From positions 1 to 64,000 of the forward strand of contig JBFLZW010000050.1 of assembly GCA_040755755.1 (NCBI GenBank): a stretch of DNA of 64,000 nt. The letters run 5' to 3'. Positions 27,382 through 35,730 of this stretch are shown here, in pieces. Position numbers and translations under genes: made by a program. The notes under the pieces were generated by a model, which did no database searches, was not told where the DNA came from, and was given only the letters and a program-made list of their open reading frames with translations. The DNA comes from a bacterium. GTDB taxonomy: Bacteria; SZUA-182; DTGQ01. Every line of letters starts with the position of its first letter. Within the stretch, counting starts at the first letter, position 1.

Positions 27382-28290
27382 ATGGGCTTTTCCTTGGACA
27401 TTCAAGCATATCTCACAGAAAAAAAGGCAGTGGTCGAGGACTGGCTGAAGAAGGCCATCCCGCCGGAGGATTTTCTGCCTGCCACCATCCATAAGGCGAT
27501 GCACTACAGCCTCATGGCCAGGAGTAAAAGGATCCGGCCTGTTCTGACGCTGGCCGCAACCGAGGCGGCAGGGGGAAAGATCGAAGCGGCACTCCCCTTT
27601 GCCTGTGCCCTTGAGCTGATTCATACCTATTCGCTCATTCATGATGATCTGCCTGCTATGGACAATGATGATTTCCGGCGGGGACAGCCGACAAATCACA
27701 AGGTTTTCGGAGAAGCTATGGCTATTTTGGCCGGTGACGCCCTGCTCACCCAGGCGTTTATCCTGATGAGTGCTCCAGCTCCGGATCCATCCTCCGGTGT
27801 CTCTCCCCACACTGCCGTGCGGATTATTCAGGAAATAGCCAGGGCTGCCGGGACGGAAGGAATGATCGGCGGCCAGGTTATGGATGTTGAGCTTGAGGGG
27901 CAGGCGGCCACGCTTGCCCAGGTTGAGGACATGCATCACCATAAAACGGGGGCCATGCTCCTGGCATCCGTGCGGGTGGGCGGCCTGGTGGCGGAAGCCT
28001 CGCCGGAGATGATGGAAAGCTTTACCTGTTATGGCCGTCATATTGGCCTGGCCTTCCAGATTGTGGATGACATTCTGAACGTTGAAGGGCAGCCGGAGAT
28101 ATTGGGCAAATCAGTGGGAAGTGACCGGTCAGCTCAAAAAGCCACCTTCCCGGCGGTTTCGGGATTGGAGGAGTCCAAAATTCTCGCCCGCCAGCATTAC
28201 ACGCTGGCTGTTCGGGCCCTGGAGAAGCTCGATAGCCGGGCCGATGCTTTGCGGGCCCTGGCCGAGTTTGTCGTTGGCCGCCGGTTTTAG
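27382..28290 (+). CDS. ispA: Polyprenyl diphosphate synthase (FPP/GGPP type)
   Basis: A trans-prenyltransferase that elongates DMAPP with IPP, most like IspA-type farnesyl or geranylgeranyl diphosphate synthases. The first aspartate-rich motif is in SLIHDDLPAMDNDDFRRG (about 86-103), with the two-residue insertion typical of bacterial short-chain enzymes. The second is in FQIVDDILN (about 224-232). I take the ATG at 27382; a GTG at 27376 in the same frame lies within a repeat element. No clear Shine-Dalgarno is present. It is followed 35 bases later by dxs, the same-pathway gene. Confidence 0.92.
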   Translation: MGFSLDIQAYLTEKKAVVEDWLKKAIPPEDFLPATIHKAMHYSLMARSKRIRPVLTLAATEAAGGKIEAALPFACALELIHTYSLIHDDLPAMDNDDFRRGQPTNHKVFGEAMAILAGDALLTQAFILMSAPAPDPSSGVSPHTAVRIIQEIARAAGTEGMIGGQVMDVELEGQAATLAQVEDMHHHKTGAMLLASVRVGGLVAEASPEMMESFTCYGRHIGLAFQIVDDILNVEGQPEILGKSVGSDRSAQKATFPAVSGLEESKILARQHYTLAVRALEKLDSRADALRALAEFVVGRRF

Positions 28291-28325
28291 AGAGTACACT
28301 GATAAATCAAAAGGACCTACACTCC

Positions 28326-30242
28326 ATGGAGCCGGTACTATCAAGAATCAATGGCCCGGATGATGTACGATCGCTCGACAGGAGCGATCTTTATGAATTA
28401 GCCGACGAGATCCGCCATCTGATTATCGACACGGTTTCCCGCAACGGCGGACATCTGGCGGCCAGTCTGGGCGTGGTGGAATTGACCATTGCCCTGCACC
28501 GGGTGTTTCACTCTCCGGATGACAAGATCATCTGGGATGTCGGCCACCAGTGTTATGCCCATAAAATCCTGACAGGACGGCGGGACCGCTTCCCTGCGCT
28601 TCGCCAATACGGGGGCTTGAGCGGTTTTCCCAAGCGGGGTGAAAGCGTTCATGACGCCTTCGATACCGGCCACAGCAGCACGTCAATCTCTGCAGCCCTG
28701 GGAATGTGCGTTGCCAGGGACATTCAGGGAAAAGACTATAAAGTCATTGCCGTTATCGGAGATGGGTCATTAACCGGCGGAATGGCCTTCGAGGCCATGA
28801 ACCATGCCGGTGATCTGAAAAAAGACCTCCTGGTCATTCTGAACGACAATAAAATGTCCATCTCACCCAACGTAGGGGCCTTCTCCACCTACCTGAACCG
28901 GATTATCAGCGGACAACGCTATAACAGAATGAAGCGGGATATCGAAACGGTGCTCCGGTCCATTCCCCAGGTTGGAGAGCATATGGTTAAAATGGCCGGC
29001 CGCCTGGACGAGGCTATCAAGTCCCTGGTAGTTCCCGGCGTTATGTTCGAGGAACTGGGTTTTAAATATATCGGCCCTATTCCCGGCCATAATATCAATA
29101 CCCTGATCGATACCCTCCAGGCTATTAAAAAATTCCAGCGGCCTGTTCTTCTCCACATTTTGACCAAGAAGGGCAGGGGATATACCCCGGCAGAAATGAA
29201 GCCGTCAGCATACCATAGCGCATCTCCATTCGTGATCGAATCGGGAAATTTCAAGCTGCAAACAAACCAGAACCTGCCAAGCTACACCCAGGTCTTTTCT
29301 CAAACCATGATCAAAATTGCCCGGCAGAACCCCAGGATCGTGGGCATTACGGCAGCCATGCCCGAAGGAACCGGACTGGACCGCTTTGCCAGAATATTCC
29401 CCGGACGGTTCTTCGATGTGGGCATTGCCGAGCAGCATGCCGTGACTCTGGCTGCCGGAATGGCCTGTCAGGGGCTTCGTCCGGTGGTAGCGATTTACTC
29501 GACCTTTCTGCAGCGGGCATACGATCAGATACTTCACGATGTCTGCCTGCAAAATCTGCCGGTTATCTTCGCCATCGACCGGGCCGGGCTGGTTGGCGAA
29601 GACGGCCCTACGCATCAGGGAAACTTCGACCTGTCGTATCTGCGCACCATGCCCAACCTGATCCTGATGGCACCCAAGGATGAAGACGAATTGCAGCACA
29701 TGCTCTATACCGCCACCTTCCAGGACTGTCCGGTCGCTATCCGCTATCCCCGGGGAAACGGGTTCGGCGTTAAGCTGGAAAACCTGCTCCGGCTCATTCC
29801 GGCCGGTGAAGGAGAGGTACTGCAGGAAGGAGAAGATATTACCCTTTTGGCCATTGGAAGTATGGCAAACATTGCTCTGGCTGCCTCGGAGCAACTGGCC
29901 AGGGAAGGGATTACAGCCCAGGTTATCAATGCCCGCTTTGTGAAGCCTCTGGACCGGCAGTTGATTATTCAGGCAGCCCGGCGTACCGGCAGGATCGTCA
30001 CCATCGAGGAAAATGTGCTGCCGGGAGGATTTGGCAGCGCCGTTCTGGAGGTACTGGAGCAGGAGGCATTGTGGTCAACCCATGTTCACCGCATCGGTAT
30101 CCCTGAGCAATTTACCGCCTTCGGGCCAAAGAGCGCCCTCATCCAGGAACTTGGGCTGAACGCGGCCGGTATCGTGGCTGCGGCCCGGAATCTGTGTGCC
30201 CTGAGCCCGGCTATTCACACTGACCATTGGGTGATGAGGTAG
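28326..30242 (+). CDS. dxs: 1-deoxy-D-xylulose-5-phosphate synthase
   Basis: Dxs makes DXP from pyruvate and glyceraldehyde-3-phosphate using thiamine diphosphate, the first step of the MEP isoprenoid pathway. The 638 residues are full length. The TPP-binding motif is GDGSLTGGMAFEAMNHAG with NDNKMSISPNVG. The catalytic histidine region is GHQCYAHKILTGR, and the transketolase central domain has DVGIAEQHAVTLAAGMA. It lies with ispA at the end of the apgM-lysC-cimA run. The ATG is at 28326. Confidence 0.96.
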   Translation: MEPVLSRINGPDDVRSLDRSDLYELADEIRHLIIDTVSRNGGHLAASLGVVELTIALHRVFHSPDDKIIWDVGHQCYAHKILTGRRDRFPALRQYGGLSGFPKRGESVHDAFDTGHSSTSISAALGMCVARDIQGKDYKVIAVIGDGSLTGGMAFEAMNHAGDLKKDLLVILNDNKMSISPNVGAFSTYLNRIISGQRYNRMKRDIETVLRSIPQVGEHMVKMAGRLDEAIKSLVVPGVMFEELGFKYIGPIPGHNINTLIDTLQAIKKFQRPVLLHILTKKGRGYTPAEMKPSAYHSASPFVIESGNFKLQTNQNLPSYTQVFSQTMIKIARQNPRIVGITAAMPEGTGLDRFARIFPGRFFDVGIAEQHAVTLAAGMACQGLRPVVAIYSTFLQRAYDQILHDVCLQNLPVIFAIDRAGLVGEDGPTHQGNFDLSYLRTMPNLILMAPKDEDELQHMLYTATFQDCPVAIRYPRGNGFGVKLENLLRLIPAGEGEVLQEGEDITLLAIGSMANIALAASEQLAREGITAQVINARFVKPLDRQLIIQAARRTGRIVTIEENVLPGGFGSAVLEVLEQEALWSTHVHRIGIPEQFTAFGPKSALIQELGLNAAGIVAAARNLCALSPAIHTDHWVMR

Positions 30243-30255
30243 GTGAGGAGAGAAT

Positions 30256-30426
30256 ATGAAGATTAAGATAATAGTTCATAAGGCAGAGGAAGGAGGGTAG
30301 TGGGCTGAAGTCCCTTCGATACCAGGTTGTGCTACTCAAGGGGATACTTTTGAAGAATTACTGGAAAATCTCTATGAAGCCGTAGAGGGATGTTTATCTG
30401 TTGGCATTGAAGAATTAAATTTATAA
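30256..30426 (+). pseudogene. HicB-type antitoxin relic with in-frame stop
   Basis: The frame begins KIKIIVHKAEEGG, meets TAG at 30298-30300, and continues [30 protein letters not shown] to a stop at 30424-30426. This is the standard HicB-like N-terminal fold, in which a tyrosine usually stands where the TAG is (GGYWAEVP). A single base change from TAC or TAT would cause this. An AGGAGAG site precedes the ATG. No HicA mRNA-interferase gene is recognisable on either side, so the module is dead unless the stop is suppressed or is a sequencing error. Confidence 0.8.
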
Positions 30427-30503
30427 GAGACTGATAAGGTGATGGAGATTGTCGTTTGAACAATCAAGTGTCAAAGGTTTTATAAAAAATCCGAGAGCAA
30501 TCA

Positions 30504-31976
30504 ATGAGCACCTGGCCTCACAAATCCCCATCATTCCCCTTGGTCATTTTCCTTTCCCTCTGCCTCCTGGCAGGCGGATGCGCCTATTTCGGTCTGGTTT
30601 CCTATCCTGAACTGGTTCAGGAAAAAAAGCAGTTGCTTGCCGGAGGGAATTTCGATCAGGCCCTGCGGGCGGTTGAATCCGGGACCCGTTCCGGTAACAG
30701 CCAGGTTCTCAACCTCATGGAGCAGGGAATGATCCGGCACATTCAGGGGGATTATCAGGGCAGCATTTCCTCTTTCAATCAGGCACTCTCTCTGATCAGA
30801 GATTATGAAGACCGGGCTGTTGTCAGCGCCAGAAGCGTAGCCAGCCAGCTTCTTACCCTTCCTTTGAATGACAATGCCATTCCCTACTACGGCTATCCTT
30901 TTGAAAGGGTCATGGTCAATACATATCAGGCACTGAATTACCTCTTCCTGGGAAATCCGCAGGAAGCACGGGTGGAGGTCCGGCAGGCGGACCTGCGGCA
31001 GACAAAAGAGCTTGAGCGGCACAATAAGGAAATCAGCGAATACCGGAAGTGGAGGAATGATAAAGGGATTGATGTCAGCGATTACCCGGCGGTGCGAAAG
31101 CTTCAGGATGAGATGGAAACCCTGAGCGGATCGACCATGAGCTCCTTTCAGAACGCTTTCACCTATTACCTTTCCGGGATCATCTATGAGCTGAACGGAG
31201 AGGATAACGATGCCTATATCGATTACCAGAAAGCATATCAGCTCAGTCCTCATTTTACCGCTGTTCAGTCTGATCTCCTTCGCCTTTCTCAAAAATTGGG
31301 GTTCCGGGATGAATATGCTGAATGGTCGAGCCGTTTCAGGGACCTGGCCAAAGAGGAGCAGGCAGGTTCAGCAGGTTCCGGGGCAGAGGTTATTCTCTTC
31401 TATGGGGCCGGATTCGTCTCTCAGAAGCAGCAGATCAAGATTACCCTGCCGGTCAATAGAACGCTGGTCAGTATCGCTCTGCCAGCCTATGCCCGGCAAA
31501 GTGCTAATTCTGGCAGTACGCTTCTGATTCAGGCCATTGATTCCGGCAAGCCTTTGGGAACTACCAGCCAGGTGATAGGCATCGATGGGCTGGCCGTCAA
31601 GTCCCTTGAGGAGCAACTGCCGATCATTATCACCCGCCAGCTTGCCAGGGTCATCAGCAAGACAGCCATCAGCAGGCAGGTGCAAAATAATAATGCCAAT
31701 AATCTGGCCTTTGTCGCTACGAGCCTTTATAATATGCTGAGTGAAAATGCTGACCTGAGAAACTGGCTGTTGTTGCCGAACAATATACAAGTGCTACGAA
31801 AGCGGGTGAATGCAGGAAGGCACGAATTCACCTGGCGGTTAGAAACCCGTTTCGGGCAAGTTCAGAGTATGCAGACGGCGTCGGTGGCTTTAAAGGATGG
31901 AGATACCTGTCTGGTGAATCTGCGGTCCATCAACGGCCGCTTATTCAGCAGCGTCAAGGTACTTCATCAGATATAG
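30504..31976 (+). CDS. COG3014-type TPR lipoprotein
   Basis: A 490-residue lipoprotein with a signal segment to lipobox LAGGC (cysteine about residue 26). It then has a helical TPR-like half: QGDYQGSISSFNQALSL, YQALNYLFLGNPQEARVEV and ELNGEDNDAYIDYQKAYQL. The C-terminal half is beta-rich with PVNRTLVSIALPAY. This matches the COG3014 family of uncharacterised lipoproteins, commonly adjacent to ycfL and lpoB as here. It is likely outer-membrane anchored and linked to cell-wall synthesis by association only. The ATG has a weak GAGAG site. Confidence 0.82.
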   Translation: MSTWPHKSPSFPLVIFLSLCLLAGGCAYFGLVSYPELVQEKKQLLAGGNFDQALRAVESGTRSGNSQVLNLMEQGMIRHIQGDYQGSISSFNQALSLIRDYEDRAVVSARSVASQLLTLPLNDNAIPYYGYPFERVMVNTYQALNYLFLGNPQEARVEVRQADLRQTKELERHNKEISEYRKWRNDKGIDVSDYPAVRKLQDEMETLSGSTMSSFQNAFTYYLSGIIYELNGEDNDAYIDYQKAYQLSPHFTAVQSDLLRLSQKLGFRDEYAEWSSRFRDLAKEEQAGSAGSGAEVILFYGAGFVSQKQQIKITLPVNRTLVSIALPAYARQSANSGSTLLIQAIDSGKPLGTTSQVIGIDGLAVKSLEEQLPIIITRQLARVISKTAISRQVQNNNANNLAFVATSLYNMLSENADLRNWLLLPNNIQVLRKRVNAGRHEFTWRLETRFGQVQSMQTASVALKDGDTCLVNLRSINGRLFSSVKVLHQI

Positions 31977-32034
31977 TTTTGGTTCAGGGAAGGTATAGGG
32001 ATAGAGAACGAAGGGATATAAAGGAGGAAAAGAA

Positions 32035-32274
32035 ATGAACCAGATTTTGCACCACATTTCCGATAAACCTGATGTATGCCCCGCTAAACCCAGCGTTGAT
32101 AAGTCCTGTATGGATAAGCCATACATTGCCGATACCCGAATATCGGTTTCCCTGGTCCTTGATCTCCTGGATGGCGGAATGAGCGTTGAGGAGATCATTG
32201 TTCAATATCCTCAACTGACCGAAGAGGATATCCAGGCAGCGATAGCCTATGGAGCTGCATGGAGGGAACTGTAA
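32035..32274 (+). CDS. DUF433 domain protein with altered N-terminus
   Basis: A 79-residue protein with a strong AGGAGG site. The C-terminal part is typical DUF433 (TRISVSLVLDLLDGGMSVEEIIVQYPQLTEEDIQAAIAYGA, in two helices). The N-terminal core differs: the usual GKPCIRGTRI reads MDKPYIADTRI and is preceded by a related segment DVCPAKP, as if 12 or so residues were duplicated. The CIRG element is therefore missing, which may affect DNA binding or dimerisation. No toxin gene adjoins. Confidence 0.75.
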   Translation: MNQILHHISDKPDVCPAKPSVDKSCMDKPYIADTRISVSLVLDLLDGGMSVEEIIVQYPQLTEEDIQAAIAYGAAWREL

Positions 32275-32294
32275 ACAGGAAGTAAGTGATATGT

Positions 32295-32315
32295 GGTGGG
32301 GCAAAAAGCCCCACC
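32295..32315 (+). repeat. GGTGGGGC-A5-GCCCCACC hairpin
   Basis: A perfect 8-bp stem (32295-32302 with 32308-32315) and an AAAAA loop, 20 bases after the intact DUF433 gene. A related hairpin occurs at 39400-39419. No T run follows. Confidence 0.6.
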
Positions 32316-32341
32316 CTCCATTTGCCGGGGAGGAGAAAAAG

Positions 32342-32545
32342 ATGAATCCGCTTTTACAGCGTATTTCTATTGACCCCTATTGTATGCTCTGGTAAGCCCC
32401 TGCATTCGTGGCACTCGAATACGGGTTTCTCTGATCCTTGATTTCTTAGCCAGTGGAATGAGCATCGAGGAGATCGTTGCCGAATATCCTCAACTGACAG
32501 AAAGAGGATATTGGGGCGGCAATAGCCTATTGGAGAGAGCTGTGA
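32342..32545 (+). pseudogene. DUF433 pseudogene, two frameshifts
   Basis: The relic begins MNPLLQRISIDPYCM after a GGAGGAG site and hits TAA at about 32393. A second frame reads SPCIRGTRIRVSLILDFLASG then MSIEEIVAEYPQLTE, where an extra A at about 32503-32507 shifts the end. Removing it restores EEDIGAAIAYWREL and a TGA at 32543-32545. Its closest relative in the window is the intact DUF433 gene just upstream, so this is a tandem pair with one decayed member. Confidence 0.8.
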
Positions 32546-32602
32546 AAAAGAATATAAATAACGAGCATAAGACAAAGAACATAAACCAAGGAGGTCATAC
32601 TC

Positions 32603-33025
32603 ATGTTTAAGAAATTATTGCTGTTCGTTGCCTGTTGTCTGGTGTTTTCAGCCTGTTCACGAGTTACCAGCAGTAATGTCGGCGGGGGACAGGCCATGCC
32701 CCAGGGGGGAGGAAGCTATGCTTTCAGCAATTTTGTTATAATTAACAACAAAGCCCTGCTGCGGGATTTGCAGATCACGGATATCAAATCCAGGATGGTC
32801 GATAACCTGATGCAGGTGCAGGTGCAGGTTCTCAACAAAACCAGCAGGACTTTTTCTTTTGATTATTCTTTCAGTTGGTTTGATGCTTCGGGCTTTCAGG
32901 TTGTCGGTGTGGGTGAGCACTGGACGCCGGTGGTCATCAACGGGAATGAGGTCAAGAGTCTGAACGGGGTGGCGCCGACTCCCCAAGCCTCACAATTCAA
33001 GGTTCAAATCCGAAAATCGAAATAG
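32603..33025 (+). CDS. YcfL-like (DUF1425) lipoprotein
   Basis: A 140-residue lipoprotein with signal segment and lipobox VFSAC (cysteine at about 17). The mature domain is an immunoglobulin-like DUF1425 fold: NNKALLRDLQITDIKSR, LMQVQVQVLNKTSRTFSFDYSF with W-F-D, and VVGVGEHWTPVVI. E. coli ycfL lies directly before lpoB, and the same order is kept here. Its function is unknown; an outer-membrane-anchored periplasmic role next to LpoB is inferred. An AAGGAGG site precedes the start by 10 bases. Confidence 0.82.
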   Translation: MFKKLLLFVACCLVFSACSRVTSSNVGGGQAMPQGGGSYAFSNFVIINNKALLRDLQITDIKSRMVDNLMQVQVQVLNKTSRTFSFDYSFSWFDASGFQVVGVGEHWTPVVINGNEVKSLNGVAPTPQASQFKVQIRKSK

Positions 33026-33063
33026 CTATCTGGCAAACTCTTTTGAGATCAGGAGGAAACGAT

Positions 33064-33666
33064 ATGATTCAGAAAAGGAAATTATTATATGCCGTTATCC
33101 TTGCAACCCTGGCTCTTTACAGCCTCTCCGGGTGCGGTGGTACCACGGTCCGGTACGGCGATCCGGGGGAAGTGGAGACCATGACCCTTGAGTTTGGCTC
33201 CACAGACCTTCAGACCATTGCCGAAAAAATGGTCCAGTCCCTGCTGGTCAGTCAGGTGCTTGGTGACAAACGTCCGGTGGTATATGTCAGCCAGGTCAAG
33301 AACAAGACTGCCGAGCATATCGATACCAAATCGATTACCGACACGATCAGCACTGCCCTGTTGAAATCCGGCAAGGTTCGGTTTACCGCTGCCAGTGAAA
33401 TCAACAAGGACCTTCTGGAGCAACTGGAATATCAGGAAAATACCGGTCTGGTGGACCCAAAAACCCAGAAGCAGCTCGGCAAGCAGGTCGGCGCGGATTA
33501 CATGCTTTATGGCGAAATCACTTCCATCAATAAGGCGGCAGGCAGAAAAAAGGATGTCTATTACAAGATCACCCTCAAACTGGCCGATATCCAGACCGGA
33601 ATCATCGAGTGGGCGGATGAGAAGGAAATCCGCAAAGGATCCCAGAAAAGCCTGCTGGGGATGTAA
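33064..33666 (+). CDS. lpoB: Penicillin-binding protein activator LpoB-like
   Basis: LpoB is an outer-membrane lipoprotein that reaches through the periplasm to stimulate PBP1b. The 200-residue protein has a signal segment, lipobox LSGC (cysteine at about 20) and a compact domain with FGSTDLQTIAEKMVQSLL, VVYVSQVKNKTAEHIDT and GADYMLYGEITSIN. All fit the LpoB (COG3417) family. It lacks the long disordered linker of enterobacterial LpoB. The ATG at 33064 follows AGGAGGAAAC; a TTG at 33043 would remove that logic. No PBP gene is in the window. Confidence 0.87.
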   Translation: MIQKRKLLYAVILATLALYSLSGCGGTTVRYGDPGEVETMTLEFGSTDLQTIAEKMVQSLLVSQVLGDKRPVVYVSQVKNKTAEHIDTKSITDTISTALLKSGKVRFTAASEINKDLLEQLEYQENTGLVDPKTQKQLGKQVGADYMLYGEITSINKAAGRKKDVYYKITLKLADIQTGIIEWADEKEIRKGSQKSLLGM

Positions 33667-33716
33667 GGGAGAAACGAAAATTTTATTGAGGTTACCGAGA
33701 GAAGGAGGAACGTATT

Positions 33717-34403
33717 ATGGTTAGGAGTGAAAGGAACCCGGCCCGATACCGGCATGGGTTAAGGTTAACATCGGTGATAATCCTTTTGGCGGGTATTATC
33801 ATTCTGGCCTGTCCACACCGGCTGCTGGCCCAGGATGATTATCCGGCCTTCGGCCTGCGGCTGAACGGGACTCAGTATATTGAAATCTCTCAGAACCAGC
33901 ATGATGTGACGGTCTCTCAGCAGATTGCCCAGATTGTCTACCGGGACCCGCAGTTTTTCTGGCTTTCATTCGGCCTTGGTCGGGAAGAGATCGACGCGCC
34001 GCACCTTTATGAGGGGCAGGATATCGATGAGGCACTCTGCTTTCAGGTTGCCGGGGCCTATTATCTTGCTCCGAATCTGGAGCTTGGCATCCCGGCTGAT
34101 TTTTCCATCGGAGCGGAGTACAGCCGAGCACGCCACGATATCGGTAAAGATGACCGCCTGACGCATCAGCGGCTTATCGGCACAGCCAATCTGGAATGGG
34201 ATTTTCACCCGGCCACACCCTATGTCCGGGTCGGCGCGCTCTATGCAACCCTTGATGCTTCAGGGTGGCCAGATGAGGATCAGACTTCAGCCCTGTTTAT
34301 CGGCGGCCTTCGGTTCTCCCTGACACAAGGCTTGAGCCTGGGAGCGGAATTCAATATCAGCCAGGATATCGGCTTTGGGGGTACGATAGGTTATATTTTT
34401 TAG
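33717..34403 (+). CDS. Small outer-membrane beta-barrel protein
   Basis: A 228-residue protein with a basic N-terminus and hydrophobic signal segment (about 18-38), probably cleaved after LLAQ. The mature part has alternating strands, for example FFWLSFGLGREEI, LELGIPADFSIGAEYSRA and PYVRVGALYATLDA. It ends in a terminal phenylalanine (GTIGYIF), the typical signal for BAM-dependent assembly. It follows lpoB by 50 bases with its own AAGGAGG and closes the lipoprotein cluster. No specific family is recognised. Confidence 0.75.
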   Translation: MVRSERNPARYRHGLRLTSVIILLAGIIILACPHRLLAQDDYPAFGLRLNGTQYIEISQNQHDVTVSQQIAQIVYRDPQFFWLSFGLGREEIDAPHLYEGQDIDEALCFQVAGAYYLAPNLELGIPADFSIGAEYSRARHDIGKDDRLTHQRLIGTANLEWDFHPATPYVRVGALYATLDASGWPDEDQTSALFIGGLRFSLTQGLSLGAEFNISQDIGFGGTIGYIF

Positions 34404-34428
34404 GAGAAAATCTTAGCCAAATGGCCCG

Positions 34429-35661
34429 CTACCTCTGGTCAAGGGAAGGATGGGCCACAGATTCTTTCATATCTCGGCCATCTTCTCCGGAAGCAGTAAT
34501 GGCATACTTTGTGCCTATTGGCCCGAAAATTTCATTAAAAGTTACTGAGGCCAGGACCAGGGCAGTAATCAAAGGTGCAAGCTGAGGATACTGCCCTCCG
34601 ATGACCAGCACCAGGGCAATAGCTACTCCGGCCTGGGGCAGCATGGCAAAGCCCAGATATTTGGCCACCGATTCCGGAACATGGCTCGCTCTCCCTCCCG
34701 CATAGGTCCCTGCCACCTTGCCTATAGCGCGGGCTATGACGAATGCCATGGCAGCAGGCCAGTTTTGGAGAAGAATGGACAGGTTTAATGTTGCTCCGGC
34801 CAGAGTAAAAAAACATATCAGGATAGGCAGCTCTACGTCTTCCAGAAGAGTCGAAATATGGGGTCTCCTGCTGAAATTGGTCAGAACATAACCATAGCTC
34901 ATGTTTAAGAGAAGACTGGAGAGCCCGAAGAGCTCTCCTATCTCTCCGGCTAAAAAGGCACACCCCAGGAGTATCACCACAATCTCATGTTTTTCCTTGA
35001 CTGTCTGCAGAATACCAATAACCAGGAACCCCAGCAGGAGCCCAATAGTTATCGATCCGCAGATTTCCCACAGAGGTTTTCTGATAACCTGCATCCAGGA
35101 GAAATTGTGAGAGCTGCCATTGAGCAATATTCCGGATACAGCCAGACAGAGGGAAAATAAAACGATGCATACAGCATCATCAAGAGCCACAATTGCCATT
35201 AAGGTATCGGTAAGGGGGCCGTGGGCCTTACATTCGTGAATTACAGCTACTGTGGCCGCAGGTGCAGTTGCAGAACCGATAGCCCCAAGGAGAAGCGCGC
35301 TATGGAGTGGTATCCTCAGCAGCAGATGCATAACCAGAGTGACAATGAAAAACGCTCCGGCTACCTGGGTAAAAGTAATAACAACCACGGATTTTCCCAG
35401 TCTCCGGAGTTTTTTGTTATTCAAATCCGAGCCAATAATCAGGGCGACCATGCTGAGGCCGAGGACCTCGATGAATCTCAACTGGTGAACCATTGGCGTA
35501 TGGATAATCTTCAGGGCCAAACCCAGAAGGATGCCGCACAGAACATAGCCGGTTATTGCAGGAAGCTTTAACCTGTTGACAACCTTTCCTGCCAGGAAAC
35601 CTCCCAGAAGCAGAAAACCAAGGATGATAATCTGATTTTCCTTGAGCGGGTGTGCCATCAC
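34429..35661 (-). CDS. Kef/NhaP-type cation:proton antiporter
   Basis: A 410-residue monovalent cation:proton antiporter-2 type membrane protein with about 12 hydrophobic helices. The N-terminal LLLGGFLAGKVVNRLKLPAITGYVLCGILLG is characteristic of the family. The ion-binding region is AIGSATAPAATVAVIHE followed by LMAIVALDDAVCIVLFSL, where the paired aspartates are expected. No C-terminal TrkA-N/RCK domain is present, so it lacks the nucleotide gating of KefB/C. It converges on the barrel gene and follows the DUF362 gene by 69 bases on the same strand. Confidence 0.88.
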   Translation of the reverse strand: MMAHPLKENQIIILGFLLLGGFLAGKVVNRLKLPAITGYVLCGILLGLALKIIHTPMVHQLRFIEVLGLSMVALIIGSDLNNKKLRRLGKSVVVITFTQVAGAFFIVTLVMHLLLRIPLHSALLLGAIGSATAPAATVAVIHECKAHGPLTDTLMAIVALDDAVCIVLFSLCLAVSGILLNGSSHNFSWMQVIRKPLWEICGSITIGLLLGFLVIGILQTVKEKHEIVVILLGCAFLAGEIGELFGLSSLLLNMSYGYVLTNFSRRPHISTLLEDVELPILICFFTLAGATLNLSILLQNWPAAMAFVIARAIGKVAGTYAGGRASHVPESVAKYLGFAMLPQAGVAIALVLVIGGQYPQLAPLITALVLASVTFNEIFGPIGTKYAITASGEDGRDMKESVAHPSLDQR

Positions 35662-35730
35662 TTCTCAGGATAACCTTTTTTAAGCTTGGACATTATTCCA
35701 GTTGTATCGGTCGCCTGGGTATCTTTTCCA

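Noticed and set aside
30430-30480. Short RelE/ParE-like stretch (LSFEQSSVKGFIKNP) after the hicB relic
   Set aside because: Only about 15 residues resemble a toxin N-terminus and no further similarity follows; too short to call.
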